Below, piece after piece: positions 37,312-44,696 of a DNA stretch of 64,000 nucleotides. The stretch covers positions 310,001-374,000 of the forward strand of contig NIOB01000003.1 in NCBI GenBank assembly GCA_002189105.1. The letters are read 5' to 3'. Below the pieces are notes generated by a model. That model did not search any database. It was not told the DNA's origin and was given only the letters and a program-made list of their open reading frames with translations. The position numbers and the translations under genes were made by a program. Source of the stretch: Saccharibacillus soli (GTDB lineage Bacteria; Bacillota; Bacilli; Paenibacillales; Paenibacillaceae). Every line of letters starts with the position of its first letter. Positions within the stretch are counted from its first letter, which is position 1.

Positions 37312-37434
37312 CAAAAAGACCGCCAGGAATTCCTTCGTGGCGGTCGGACGGTCATTGTGCAGAAGAAGCACTGTAGACTCCAGACTTTGCGTCCCAAGCT
37401 TTCGCCTGGTTTGCGTTTCTCAAGGGTCATGATT
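37312..37434 (-). promoter_or_regulatory. c-di-GMP-I (GEMM) riboswitch with terminator, upstream of the LPKTG protein
   Basis: Minus strand GAGAAACGCAAACC, GCGAAAGC tetraloop stem, GGGACGCAAAGUCUGGAGU, then a variable hairpin (GUGCUUCUUCUGCAC) and GUCCGACC. A terminator follows at once: GACCGCCA / TGGCGGTC stem (37318-37345) and U5. The core is almost identical to the aptamer at 38601. A TTGACA -35 candidate lies at 37457-37462 but its -10 is poor. Confidence 0.87.
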
Positions 37435-37555
37435 AATGATGCGATACTTAATCTTTTGTCAACCAACTAAGTCACAAATAATATATTAACTTTACAGGTT
37501 TCGGGTCAATATAACTTTAGACCCAAATCCCTTGTTTTCACGATTTATTTTCGAC

Positions 37556-37590
37556 AAAAAGAAAAGCCTCGAGAAGCTCGACGGCTTAAC
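37556..37590 (-). terminator. Terminator overlapping the sortase stop codon
   Basis: Minus strand AGCCGUCGAGCUUCUCGAGGCU (interrupted stem AGCC..CGAG/CUCG..GGCU) followed by UUUUCUUUUU. Confidence 0.65.
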
Positions 37591-38242
37591 TTTTCAACGT
37601 GGCATGAACAATCAGTCGATGGGTTGGATTGATGATGGGATCGCAGGTAATCAAAGTCAGTGCTGTCTCTCCCTTGGTCGGATTCAAGACCCACACATCG
37701 GTCGGCTCCACCACATGAATCTGATCCACTTCATAGGTGTACGTCCTGCCGCCCTGCTCAATCTCAATGGAATCCCCAACTTTGGCTTCGCCCAGTCGAT
37801 TGAACAGCCGCCCTGTCTTGTGCGCCCGATGCGCCGCAACCGCCATATTGCCATCTTGCATGCCGGCCAGTTGAGTTCCCGTCACGTGCACGGCAGCGCT
37901 TTTCATATTCTGCTTGGTCGCCCCTTCAACAACCGGAAGTTCAATGTTCAGCTTGTCATAGCGGATAATGCCCAGCAGCTGTCCATCTTTGAGCGAATCC
38001 GCATCCAGTTCAGGAGTTTCTTCGCTCTCGTCATCGCCTTCGTCCAACAGATTGGAGATTTTCTGATAATCCGGCACCGCCGATCCACTTGCGATCTGAG
38101 TGAGATCAAGCGGCTTTTGACTTTCGACTTTTGCCTCTTCCAGCAGTTGATCCTGAGCGCGATCGTCGAGCCAATTATTTACGGAAGGATAGAGAATGAT
38201 ACACAGCCCCACCAACATGATGAGATAAGACCATTTCTTCAA
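37586..38242 (-). CDS. Sortase (class D-like)
   Basis: 218-residue membrane-anchored transpeptidase: N-terminal TM (about 5-22, YLIMLVGLCIILYPSV), then the sortase beta barrel. Catalytic His in MAVAAHRAHKTG, catalytic Cys in LTLITCDP, and Arg in PTHRLIVHA. It joins LPxTG proteins to peptidoglycan; the neighbouring LPKTG surface protein is the obvious substrate. The short LITC-D-P and single N-terminal TM fit class D rather than housekeeping class A. Preceded by two c-di-GMP-I-like elements with terminators. Ribosome site AAAGGAGGAGCGGC before ATG 38242. Confidence 0.9.
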   Translation of the reverse strand: MKKWSYLIMLVGLCIILYPSVNNWLDDRAQDQLLEEAKVESQKPLDLTQIASGSAVPDYQKISNLLDEGDDESEETPELDADSLKDGQLLGIIRYDKLNIELPVVEGATKQNMKSAAVHVTGTQLAGMQDGNMAVAAHRAHKTGRLFNRLGEAKVGDSIEIEQGGRTYTYEVDQIHVVEPTDVWVLNPTKGETALTLITCDPIINPTHRLIVHATLKS

Positions 38243-38392
38243 TGCCGCTCCTCCTTTGTCATCTATCTAAAAGTACATCACCAGTGGCCAAGAAAGGAAG
38301 GTCGATAATCTCCAAAGTATGGCACAAAGCACAGACCGTCTTCAAGCCCCTGCCATGGATGATCGGCATAGATTTCACTTTTTCCGCACGCA

Positions 38393-38510
38393 CAAAAAAA
38401 ACCGCCGGGGAACAAGATCCTCGGCGGTTGGATGATCCAGACGATGGCTCGCTGTACCTTCCGGATTTTGCGCTCCCATCTTTCGACGGGCTGCTTTTCT
38501 CGGGGAGAGA
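38393..38510 (-). promoter_or_regulatory. Divergent c-di-GMP-I-like element with terminator (proximal to sortase)
   Basis: Same layout as its neighbour: GAGAAAAGCAG, stem CCCGUC-GAAA-GAUGGG, AGCGCAAAAUCCGGA, variable hairpin, then terminator ACCGCCG / CGGCGGT with eight U (38393-38428). Core changes: GCAAA is shortened to GCAG and GACGCAAAG became AGCGCAAAA. The stem is conserved by compensatory changes. It could be a decayed copy or a switch with altered ligand preference. Confidence 0.65.
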
Positions 38511-38570
38511 AAATGATTCTGTTGAGGCTTCGGGGGGATCAAGCTGAACAAAATCTGGAGGGTCGATACA

Positions 38571-38690
38571 CAAAAAACCGCCGCATAATCATGCGGCGGT
38601 CGGACGATCATAGCAAGCAGGCGCTTGCTGTAGACTCCAGACTTTGCGTCCCAGCCTTTCGACTGGTTTGCGTTTCTCTTATGGGTCAGT
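38571..38690 (-). promoter_or_regulatory. c-di-GMP-I (GEMM) riboswitch with terminator (distal to sortase)
   Basis: Minus strand GAGAAACGCAAACCAG, UCGAAAGG loop, CUGGGACGCAAAGUCUGG, hairpin AGCAAGC/GCUUGCU, GUCCGACC. A perfect terminator follows: ACCGCCGCAT / ATGCGGCGGT and U6 (38577-38600). It is transcribed first in the sortase leader. The transcript must escape two terminators to reach the sortase gene. Confidence 0.88.
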
Positions 38691-38705
38691 TATTTGGTTA
38701 AGGCG

Positions 38706-38735
38706 AGTATAATCGAGAACCCATTTTTATGTCAA
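38706..38735 (-). promoter_or_regulatory. Sigma-A promoter of the sortase transcript
   Basis: Minus strand TTGACA (38730-38735), 18-nt spacer, TATACT (38706-38711). Start predicted near 38699, right before the distal aptamer. Confidence 0.75.
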
Positions 38736-38771
38736 TCTATTTTTACCATTGTTTATCCATTCATGCGCAGC

Positions 38772-40466
38772 TTATCCATTCATTCGTGCAAAAGCTTCCT
38801 CAACGGTCAACGTTTCTTTCTCCTGAGCCGCTCGCGCCTTAAATTCCACTCGGCCTTCCCCCGCTTCACGTCCAATAACAATACGGTAAGGTAGCCCCAT
38901 CAGATCCGCATCCTTGAACTTCACGCCCGCACGTTCGTCGCGGTCATCCAGCAGCACCTCAACGCCCGAAGAACGAAGACGCTCGTACAGCTCCTGTGCC
39001 AGCTTCATCTGCGTCTCATCCTTCACTGAAGCCGGGATGATGTGCACCTTCGCAGGGGCGATCTCTTCCGGCCAGACGATCCCATGTTCATCATGATGCT
39101 GCTCCACGACAGCCGAGAGAATCCGCGAAATGCCAATGCCATAGCAGCCCATGATCGCAGTCTGTCTTCGACCCTCTTCATCGAGATAGTCGGCGCCCAG
39201 CTTCTCGCTGTATTTGGTTCCCAGCTTAAATACATGCCCGACTTCGATTCCCCGGTAGAACTTCAAGGCGCCGCTGCCGTCCGGGCTGAGATCGCCTTCA
39301 GTAGCGTTGCGGAAGTCGCCGACCAGGGCTGCTGCAAAGTCCCGCCTCGGCTGGACATACTCGACATGGTAGTCCGTCTCGTTCGCTCCGGCGATGGCGG
39401 ATGTCATCGCCTGCACTTCGCGGTCTGCCAGCAGCTTCACACCCTGAAGACCGGCAGGCCCGGCAAAGCCAACGGCGGCTCCCGTCAGACGCTCTACGTC
39501 GGAGCCTTCCGCCAGTTCAATGCGTTCGCCGCCCAGCGCATTCAGTACCTTGGTCTCGTTCACTTCGCGGTCGCCGCGCACAAGGACAGCCACCGGCTGA
39601 TCGTCAATGCGGTACAGGATTGTCTTGATAAAGGCCGAAGCTTCCCGCCCGAAAAATCCGCACAGCTGGTCGATGGTGTGCACATCCGGCGTATGCACAC
39701 GGTTCATCGGAGGAACCTCTTCCTCGGAAGCGGCTGGCTCCTCCCAGAACATCTCTGCTTTCTCCAGATTGGCAGCGTAATTGCCGTTCTCGCTGACCAC
39801 GATGGTATCTTCACCGATGTCAGCAAGCGCCATAAATTCATGCGTCTCTCCTTCGCCGCCAATCGCGCCGGCGTCGGCTTGTACCGCCCGGAAGTTCAAT
39901 CCTACGCGCGTAAAGATGCGGGTATACGCCTCATACATGGCGCGGTAGGTGTCGTCCAGTTCCTGCCAGCTGCGACCAAAAGAATAAGCGTCCTTCATCA
40001 GAAATTCGCGTCCGCGCAGCAGTCCAAAGCGTGGGCGACGTTCATCGCGGTATTTGGTCTGGATCTGGTACAGCGTCGTCGGCAGCTGCCGGTAAGAGCT
40101 GACTTCTCCGGCAACCAGCGTGGTAATCACCTCTTCATGGGTGGGACCCAGCGCAAATTCACGGTCATGGCGATCCTTGAGGCGAATCAATTCCGGGCCA
40201 TACACATCGTAACGGCCGGATTCGCGCCACAGCTCGGTAGGCTGCATCGCAGGCATCAGCAGCTCCTGGGCACCCGCGCGATCCATTTCTTTGCGCACGA
40301 TCTCCTGGACTTTTTTGAGCACACGAAATCCAAATGGCAGGTAGGTATACACGCCGGAGGCCAGCTGCCGGATCAGACCGGCACGCAGCATCAGCTTGTG
40401 GCTGATGACTTCGGCATCCGCAGGGGCTTCACGCAGCGTTGGAATCAAGAGTTGACTTTGTTTCAT
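38772..40466 (-). CDS. proS: Prolyl-tRNA synthetase
   Basis: 564-residue bacterial-type class II enzyme that charges tRNA-Pro. Motif 1 region QELLMPAMQPTELW, motif 2 RDERRPRFGLLRGREFLMKDAYSF, motif 3 GCYGIGISRILSAV. Between motifs 2 and 3 sits the YbaK-like editing insertion (about 225-390). Anticodon-binding domain is at about 460-560 (KVHIIPASVKDETQM, EVLLDDRDERAGVKFKDAD). Length is standard. Preceded by a T-box leader, so its transcription follows the charging state of tRNA-Pro. Confidence 0.97.
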   Translation of the reverse strand: MKQSQLLIPTLREAPADAEVISHKLMLRAGLIRQLASGVYTYLPFGFRVLKKVQEIVRKEMDRAGAQELLMPAMQPTELWRESGRYDVYGPELIRLKDRHDREFALGPTHEEVITTLVAGEVSSYRQLPTTLYQIQTKYRDERRPRFGLLRGREFLMKDAYSFGRSWQELDDTYRAMYEAYTRIFTRVGLNFRAVQADAGAIGGEGETHEFMALADIGEDTIVVSENGNYAANLEKAEMFWEEPAASEEEVPPMNRVHTPDVHTIDQLCGFFGREASAFIKTILYRIDDQPVAVLVRGDREVNETKVLNALGGERIELAEGSDVERLTGAAVGFAGPAGLQGVKLLADREVQAMTSAIAGANETDYHVEYVQPRRDFAAALVGDFRNATEGDLSPDGSGALKFYRGIEVGHVFKLGTKYSEKLGADYLDEEGRRQTAIMGCYGIGISRILSAVVEQHHDEHGIVWPEEIAPAKVHIIPASVKDETQMKLAQELYERLRSSGVEVLLDDRDERAGVKFKDADLMGLPYRIVIGREAGEGRVEFKARAAQEKETLTVEEAFARMNG

Positions 40467-40520
40467 GGAAATCGCTCCTTAGGCATAATGTGACGAGAGT
40501 GAACTTTAGGGAAAAAGACG

Positions 40521-40860
40521 CAAAAAAGCCTCATTCGTTAGGGACGAATGAGGCTCGCGGTACCACCCTGATTTCCTGACGAGAAGCGGCGGCCGCAGCC
40601 GAACCGATTCAACAGGCTTAATGTCCGATAACGGGGACGGCCGGCAGCGTATGGAGCGCCGCAGCTCTCGGGGAAGGACTTTCGCGCTTCTGCCGGGAAT
40701 CCTCACAGCTCAAGGGATTCCTCTCTGGCGACAGTTGGATCGGCCGCAGAAGCTGCGGCGCTCACGAAGCATGGTCCCGGTCGTTGCTGTTTGCATGTGC
40801 ATCGTTACACATCTCACAAGATATGAGAACGTTTTAACATCTCTATCGCCTTCACGTCAA
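40521..40860 (-). promoter_or_regulatory. T-box leader and promoter of proS
   Basis: Minus-strand promoter TTGACG (40855-40860), 17 nt, TTAAAA (40832-40837). The leader of about 300 nt has long stem-loops, the conserved T-box AGGGTGGTACCGCG (about 40557-40570), and a terminator GCCTCATTCG / CGAATGAGGC plus U6 (40528-40554 and tail). Uncharged tRNA-Pro should favour antitermination. The specifier codon was not assigned with confidence. Confidence 0.92.
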
Positions 40861-40891
40861 GTCCATTGCTACATTCGGCTTGCGCTGGTCG

Positions 40892-42538
40892 TCAGGGATT
40901 GGGCACAACCGTACCCGGAACAGTCGGCGTGTTCGGCTGCGGATCAACCGTCCCCGGTACCACCGGCTGTGGCGGCGAGACGGGCGATTCCGGGGTCACG
41001 GAATCAGAAGGCTGCTCCGATCCCGTCGGCTCTGTCGGTTCGTTTGCCGGAACCTGCGGTTCGGACGAGTGAACCGGCGCGGAAGGCTGTTGCGGCCCAG
41101 GCGGTCGATTGTTCGGGTTCTTGACCGGAATCTCTGAAGGATTCGCTATAATCGCCGGGCTCTTGATCGATACTGCACCTGTTCCCTGCTGTACGGTCAG
41201 CGCCGCTCCAGTCGCTTGAACGACCCATCGAACGGGCACATAGAGGGTTCCCTCATAGAGCCGTGGAGCCGCAGGCATCGCCAGCGATTTTCCGTCAACC
41301 CAGGCTTGTGTCTGCCCCACCGCAAACTTCAATGTTCCGCGCGGGCCTGTGGCCGTTACGGACTTCGACGCCGCATCCCAGACTGGTGTATAGCCCAGAC
41401 CGGTTAAAAGAGGCTTGTACGAGACATACGTAACGTCCTTGTCGCTGAAGGCGGCAGGGTCGCCTTCAATCCGCTTGCCATCGAGGAACAGGGAGATTGG
41501 CTTGATGGTTTCTTTGTGCTTGGCCGCCCAGAGGGTATACCCTTCCTGCGCGATCCAGAGACCAATCTTCTTGTTGCGCCGCCACTCTTCACCAAATGCC
41601 GATACAGGCAGATTCGTCTCCCCGTTCTTGATTCCAATCTCCGGTGTGAACGCCGGACGGCCAAGCTTCTGAATAAACCAGTCGGTGTATCCGCCCCCGC
41701 CATTGGAGTTGTAACTTGGGCTAACCAGGCTGTATCCGGTAAAGGAACGGAACAGGTTCGCCAGACGCTTATCCCGGGCAACGTTCGCAGTCGGCGTACG
41801 GAAGTTCCAATACAGGATGCGCCCCGCCGAATGATAGGACACGGCAATTTCCGGATCGATCTCGTACGTGAACGCGATCATCGCTTTATTTTCCTTGGCC
41901 GTCATGGGAGCCGTTCCCTTATGACCCATCCAGTGCGGATAGGTGTAATTGTTCAGCAGCTCTTTCCAGTTCGCATCATACTGCCGATTGGGATCGACAC
42001 CCTGGGCATTCGCTTTCCAGCGTTTGAAATTACGGCTGCCATCGTTCATCGCAATCAACGCCTTATGTACGCTGGTCGGAAACGACTGTAAGCCCGTCTG
42101 CTGAAGTGTGACGCCATCCGGATTCACCATCGGAACGAACCAGATTTTGGTCTTGCTCAAAATATCCTGAACGTCATAGCCTTCAAACTTGCGCCCTTCG
42201 CTGTAAGCCCGGGCATACTGCTCGATCATATACATGTTCAGCGTGGTGGTCAGCCATTCGCGTGCATGGTGTGATCCGTTGAAGAATACCGTCGCACTGC
42301 CGCTGCCCAGACCCACTGCCCAGATGTCGCGTCCGTACAAAGTTTTGCCTATCGACTTGTATTCGATCAGCCCCGGATATTTGGCAGCCAGCTTCTGAAT
42401 GTCACGGGTCAGCACACCATAGGTATACGTAACCGATGGATCAACGATGTTAACCTCCGCAGCACGTAACCTTCCCGCTGGTGCCAGCGTTAATACGACG
42501 AGAAGCAGCGCAATGAGCGCCAAACTTAACTTTTTCAT
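40892..42538 (-). CDS. Secreted M14 zinc carboxypeptidase with copper-amine-oxidase-like wall domain
   Basis: 548 residues. Signal peptide MKKLSLALIALLLVVLTLAPA. Peptidase M14 domain about 35-345: zinc ligands His and Glu in GSHHAREW, substrate-binding NR in GVDPNRQYD, third zinc His in AVSYHSAGRILYW, catalytic Glu in FTPEIG. Then a copper amine oxidase-like N-terminal (CuAO_N1) repeat region (about 355-465, SLFLDGKRIEGDP to YVPVRWVVQATGA), often found in Paenibacillaceae exoproteins, and a Pro-rich C-terminal tail of about 80 residues. All catalytic residues present. ATG 42538 follows AGGGGG; the upstream frame to 42604 is less likely. Likely degrades extracellular peptides or acts on wall peptides. 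Confidence 0.9.
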   Translation of the reverse strand: MKKLSLALIALLLVVLTLAPAGRLRAAEVNIVDPSVTYTYGVLTRDIQKLAAKYPGLIEYKSIGKTLYGRDIWAVGLGSGSATVFFNGSHHAREWLTTTLNMYMIEQYARAYSEGRKFEGYDVQDILSKTKIWFVPMVNPDGVTLQQTGLQSFPTSVHKALIAMNDGSRNFKRWKANAQGVDPNRQYDANWKELLNNYTYPHWMGHKGTAPMTAKENKAMIAFTYEIDPEIAVSYHSAGRILYWNFRTPTANVARDKRLANLFRSFTGYSLVSPSYNSNGGGGYTDWFIQKLGRPAFTPEIGIKNGETNLPVSAFGEEWRRNKKIGLWIAQEGYTLWAAKHKETIKPISLFLDGKRIEGDPAAFSDKDVTYVSYKPLLTGLGYTPVWDAASKSVTATGPRGTLKFAVGQTQAWVDGKSLAMPAAPRLYEGTLYVPVRWVVQATGAALTVQQGTGAVSIKSPAIIANPSEIPVKNPNNRPPGPQQPSAPVHSSEPQVPANEPTEPTGSEQPSDSVTPESPVSPPQPVVPGTVDPQPNTPTVPGTVVPNP

Positions 42539-42689
42539 TACAACCCCCTGTTTATTGTCCGATTCCATGCTGCGGTGGGCGCTTAGCACCTCTACCTGCA
42601 TCATGCGGCTCGGTCTGCCATTCCTCTGCCCTATCTTTTTCGCGCTGTCATGGGGGGATTCCTGCGTTTTTTCATTTTTTCGTCAAACT

Positions 42690-42752
42690 TGACAGCTCAT
42701 ATACCTAGTATTACGATGTATTAGACATCTATACATAGGATTACGATGTATG
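42690..42752 (+). promoter_or_regulatory. PadR promoter with overlapping direct repeats
   Basis: TTGACA (42690-42695), 17 nt, TACGAT (42713-42718). Two near copies of ATAC.TAG.ATTACGATGTAT lie at about 42702-42722 and 42732-42752, one covering the -10 and one the start site. PadR proteins often bind ATGT/ACAT dyads over their own promoter; autorepression is inferred. Confidence 0.6.
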
Positions 42753-42786
42753 CAGCAGATGGATGAAGCGAGGGAGGCTTTCGGCG

Positions 42787-43119
42787 ATGAAAGTTAGCAA
42801 AGAACTGCTCAAAGGATCAACCGGCGCCCTGGTGCTGACCGTGTTATCCGAACGCAGTATGTATGGCTATGAACTCATTAAGGAATTGGACAGTCGTTCG
42901 GGCGGCATATTTGCGCTCAAGGAAGGAACGCTCTATCCGATTCTGCACGCGATGGAAGCGGAACGCTGGGTAAAGTCGCACTGGGAAGAAAGCGGCGGGC
43001 GGAAAAGAAAATATTATACCGTAACCGACGAAGGGCTGAAGCAGCTCAAACACAAGACGGAAGAATGGCGAATCTTCAGTCGAGCGGTAAATACGGTGCT
43101 TGGGGAGGGATCGGCATGA
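42787..43119 (+). CDS. PadR family transcriptional regulator
   Basis: 110-residue winged-helix repressor: STGALVLTVLSERSMYGYEL, GIFALKEGTLYPILHAME (recognition region), SGGRKRKYYTVTDEGLKQL (wing) and a short C-terminal helix for dimerisation. GAGGGAGG lies 9 nt before ATG 42787. It overlaps the SEDS-family gene by ATGA and is preceded by repeats over its promoter, so it probably controls its own two-gene operon. Inducer unknown. Confidence 0.93.
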   Translation: MKVSKELLKGSTGALVLTVLSERSMYGYELIKELDSRSGGIFALKEGTLYPILHAMEAERWVKSHWEESGGRKRKYYTVTDEGLKQLKHKTEEWRIFSRAVNTVLGEGSA

Positions 43120-44591
43120 GCGAACAGGTTAACGCACAGCAGCAGGCACGCCGTGAAGCCGCGCTAATCTTGGACAATTATCTGGATCGGGTCTGTGCAA
43201 AAGTCAAAGCCAAGGAACTTCATCCCGAACTGCGGGAGGAACTGCGTGGACATCTGGATGAATTGGCAGCCGAACAAGAAGAGAGAGGATGTTCCCCGCA
43301 GGAAGCTGCAAAGCTGGCGCTGGAGCAGATGGGCGATGCAGACGAGGTAGGCGGCACGCTGGGGCAGATTCACAAACCCAAGTTCAATTGGCGGCTGCTG
43401 CTTCCGATCACTATAATGGCGGGGTTGGGCATACTGGCTTTGTTTTCGCTATCAGCGGCAGGCGATGGAAATGCCCGGTATGTCAACTTTGGTCTCAACC
43501 AGCTCTTTTATTACGGTATTGGCGCGATTGTGATTGCACTCTGCGTCTTTGTCGATTACCGGCTGCTGCGCAAGTATGCCGTGCTGTTCTATGCGGGGAC
43601 GACGATTTTGACGATTTTGCTTTTCATGGTTCGCCCACTCTATGTAAATGGTGTTCCGAATTGGGTAGGCTTCGGCCCGTTTACATTCAACTGGACGCTC
43701 TGCATGTTCATCTTGTTCCTGCTGGCGCTGCCTGGGCTGTTTGAACGTCTTCGTCTGGAAGAAGCAAGATGGAATACGATGCCGCACTTATGGGCAATCG
43801 GCGCTATGCTGCTCCCGGTGGCGCTCTATCTGTACTTCGATCTTGTGGCCTGGCTGCCGCTCTGCGCTTATGCGGTCGCTGCGTTCGTGATGTACGCCCG
43901 CTGCGGCGGTTCCCGCCTCTACCTGTATGCGGCACCGGCAGCCGCAGCTGCCTGGGCGGGCGGCCTATATCTGACGAATGAACATTGGCGTGACCGCGTC
44001 GGAGCCATCCTCGCTCCGCAGCAGCAGTCACCGGAGAACGTGTATTTGAACGAGAACATGGCTTCAGCTATTCGAGAAGGCGGTTGGTTGGGACAGGGCT
44101 TCGGCGTCTCAGGCTCCTCCGTCGTGTATCCTTATAACGATGCGATTTTCCCTTATCTAACTTACAGTTTCGGATGGGCTGCGGCTGCCCTCCTGATCGG
44201 TTCGATCATCTGGCTGGTCGTGCTGCTGCTGCGTTCGGCAAAGCTTGTCTCGGATAAAAACGGAAGTCTGCTCATCACCGGCCTGTCCATTTTCTTGGCT
44301 GGGCAATGGATCTACGGAATCGCCGCTTCGTTCGGATGGCTGCCGTTCACGTCCCTGGTCATGCCTCTTATCGGTTACGGCGGCACTTCCACGGTCGTAT
44401 ACTGCGCCGTGATCGGCTTGATCCTTGGCATTTATCGGCGTAAGGATATGATCCCTACTTCGGGAGCCTATTCCGCAGCCAAGCAACAAGACGAGAAGAA
44501 GCTTCTGTTTAAAATCGGAACGATCGAAGTGTATGTTGGCTCTTCCGAAGAGTTGGAAGAACAGCGCTGCGCCTCGAACCCCGAGAGCTAA
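43116..44591 (+). CDS. FtsW/RodA/SpoVE (SEDS) family protein with N-terminal permease-prefix domain
   Basis: 491 residues. Residues 1-90 form a soluble helical domain (LILDNYLDRVCAKVKAKEL, then EELRGHLDEL and AAKLALEQMGDADEVG) like the prefix (HAAS) domains fused to PadR-linked membrane proteins. About ten TMs follow. Conserved SEDS features near the C-terminus: GWLGQGFGVSGS, then LPFTSLVMPLIGYGGTS and a final TM. SEDS proteins are peptidoglycan glycosyltransferases for division, shape or sporulation. Coupled to the PadR gene by overlap, so its expression is regulated, unlike ordinary ftsW or rodA. Enzyme activity was not judged because the catalytic Asp was not located. Confidence 0.85.
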   Translation: MSEQVNAQQQARREAALILDNYLDRVCAKVKAKELHPELREELRGHLDELAAEQEERGCSPQEAAKLALEQMGDADEVGGTLGQIHKPKFNWRLLLPITIMAGLGILALFSLSAAGDGNARYVNFGLNQLFYYGIGAIVIALCVFVDYRLLRKYAVLFYAGTTILTILLFMVRPLYVNGVPNWVGFGPFTFNWTLCMFILFLLALPGLFERLRLEEARWNTMPHLWAIGAMLLPVALYLYFDLVAWLPLCAYAVAAFVMYARCGGSRLYLYAAPAAAAAWAGGLYLTNEHWRDRVGAILAPQQQSPENVYLNENMASAIREGGWLGQGFGVSGSSVVYPYNDAIFPYLTYSFGWAAAALLIGSIIWLVVLLLRSAKLVSDKNGSLLITGLSIFLAGQWIYGIAASFGWLPFTSLVMPLIGYGGTSTVVYCAVIGLILGIYRRKDMIPTSGAYSAAKQQDEKKLLFKIGTIEVYVGSSEELEEQRCASNPES

Positions 44592-44619
44592 CTGGCGGAA
44601 GCCAATCAGCAGGGAATCC

Positions 44620-44657
44620 AAAGAAGTCGAACCTCAGCGAAGGTTCGGCTTCTTTTT
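44620..44657. terminator. Bidirectional terminator
   Basis: Stem AAGAAG.CGAACCT / AGGTTCG.CTTCTT followed by TTTT on the plus strand, between the SEDS gene (+) and the repeat protein gene (-). Confidence 0.87.
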
Positions 44658-44696
44658 ATGCTTTTGGCACCGTGCTTACGACGTGTCAGTCACTGC

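Noticed and set aside
40521-40800. Coding frames in the proS leader
   Set aside because: The region is explained by the T-box element and terminator.
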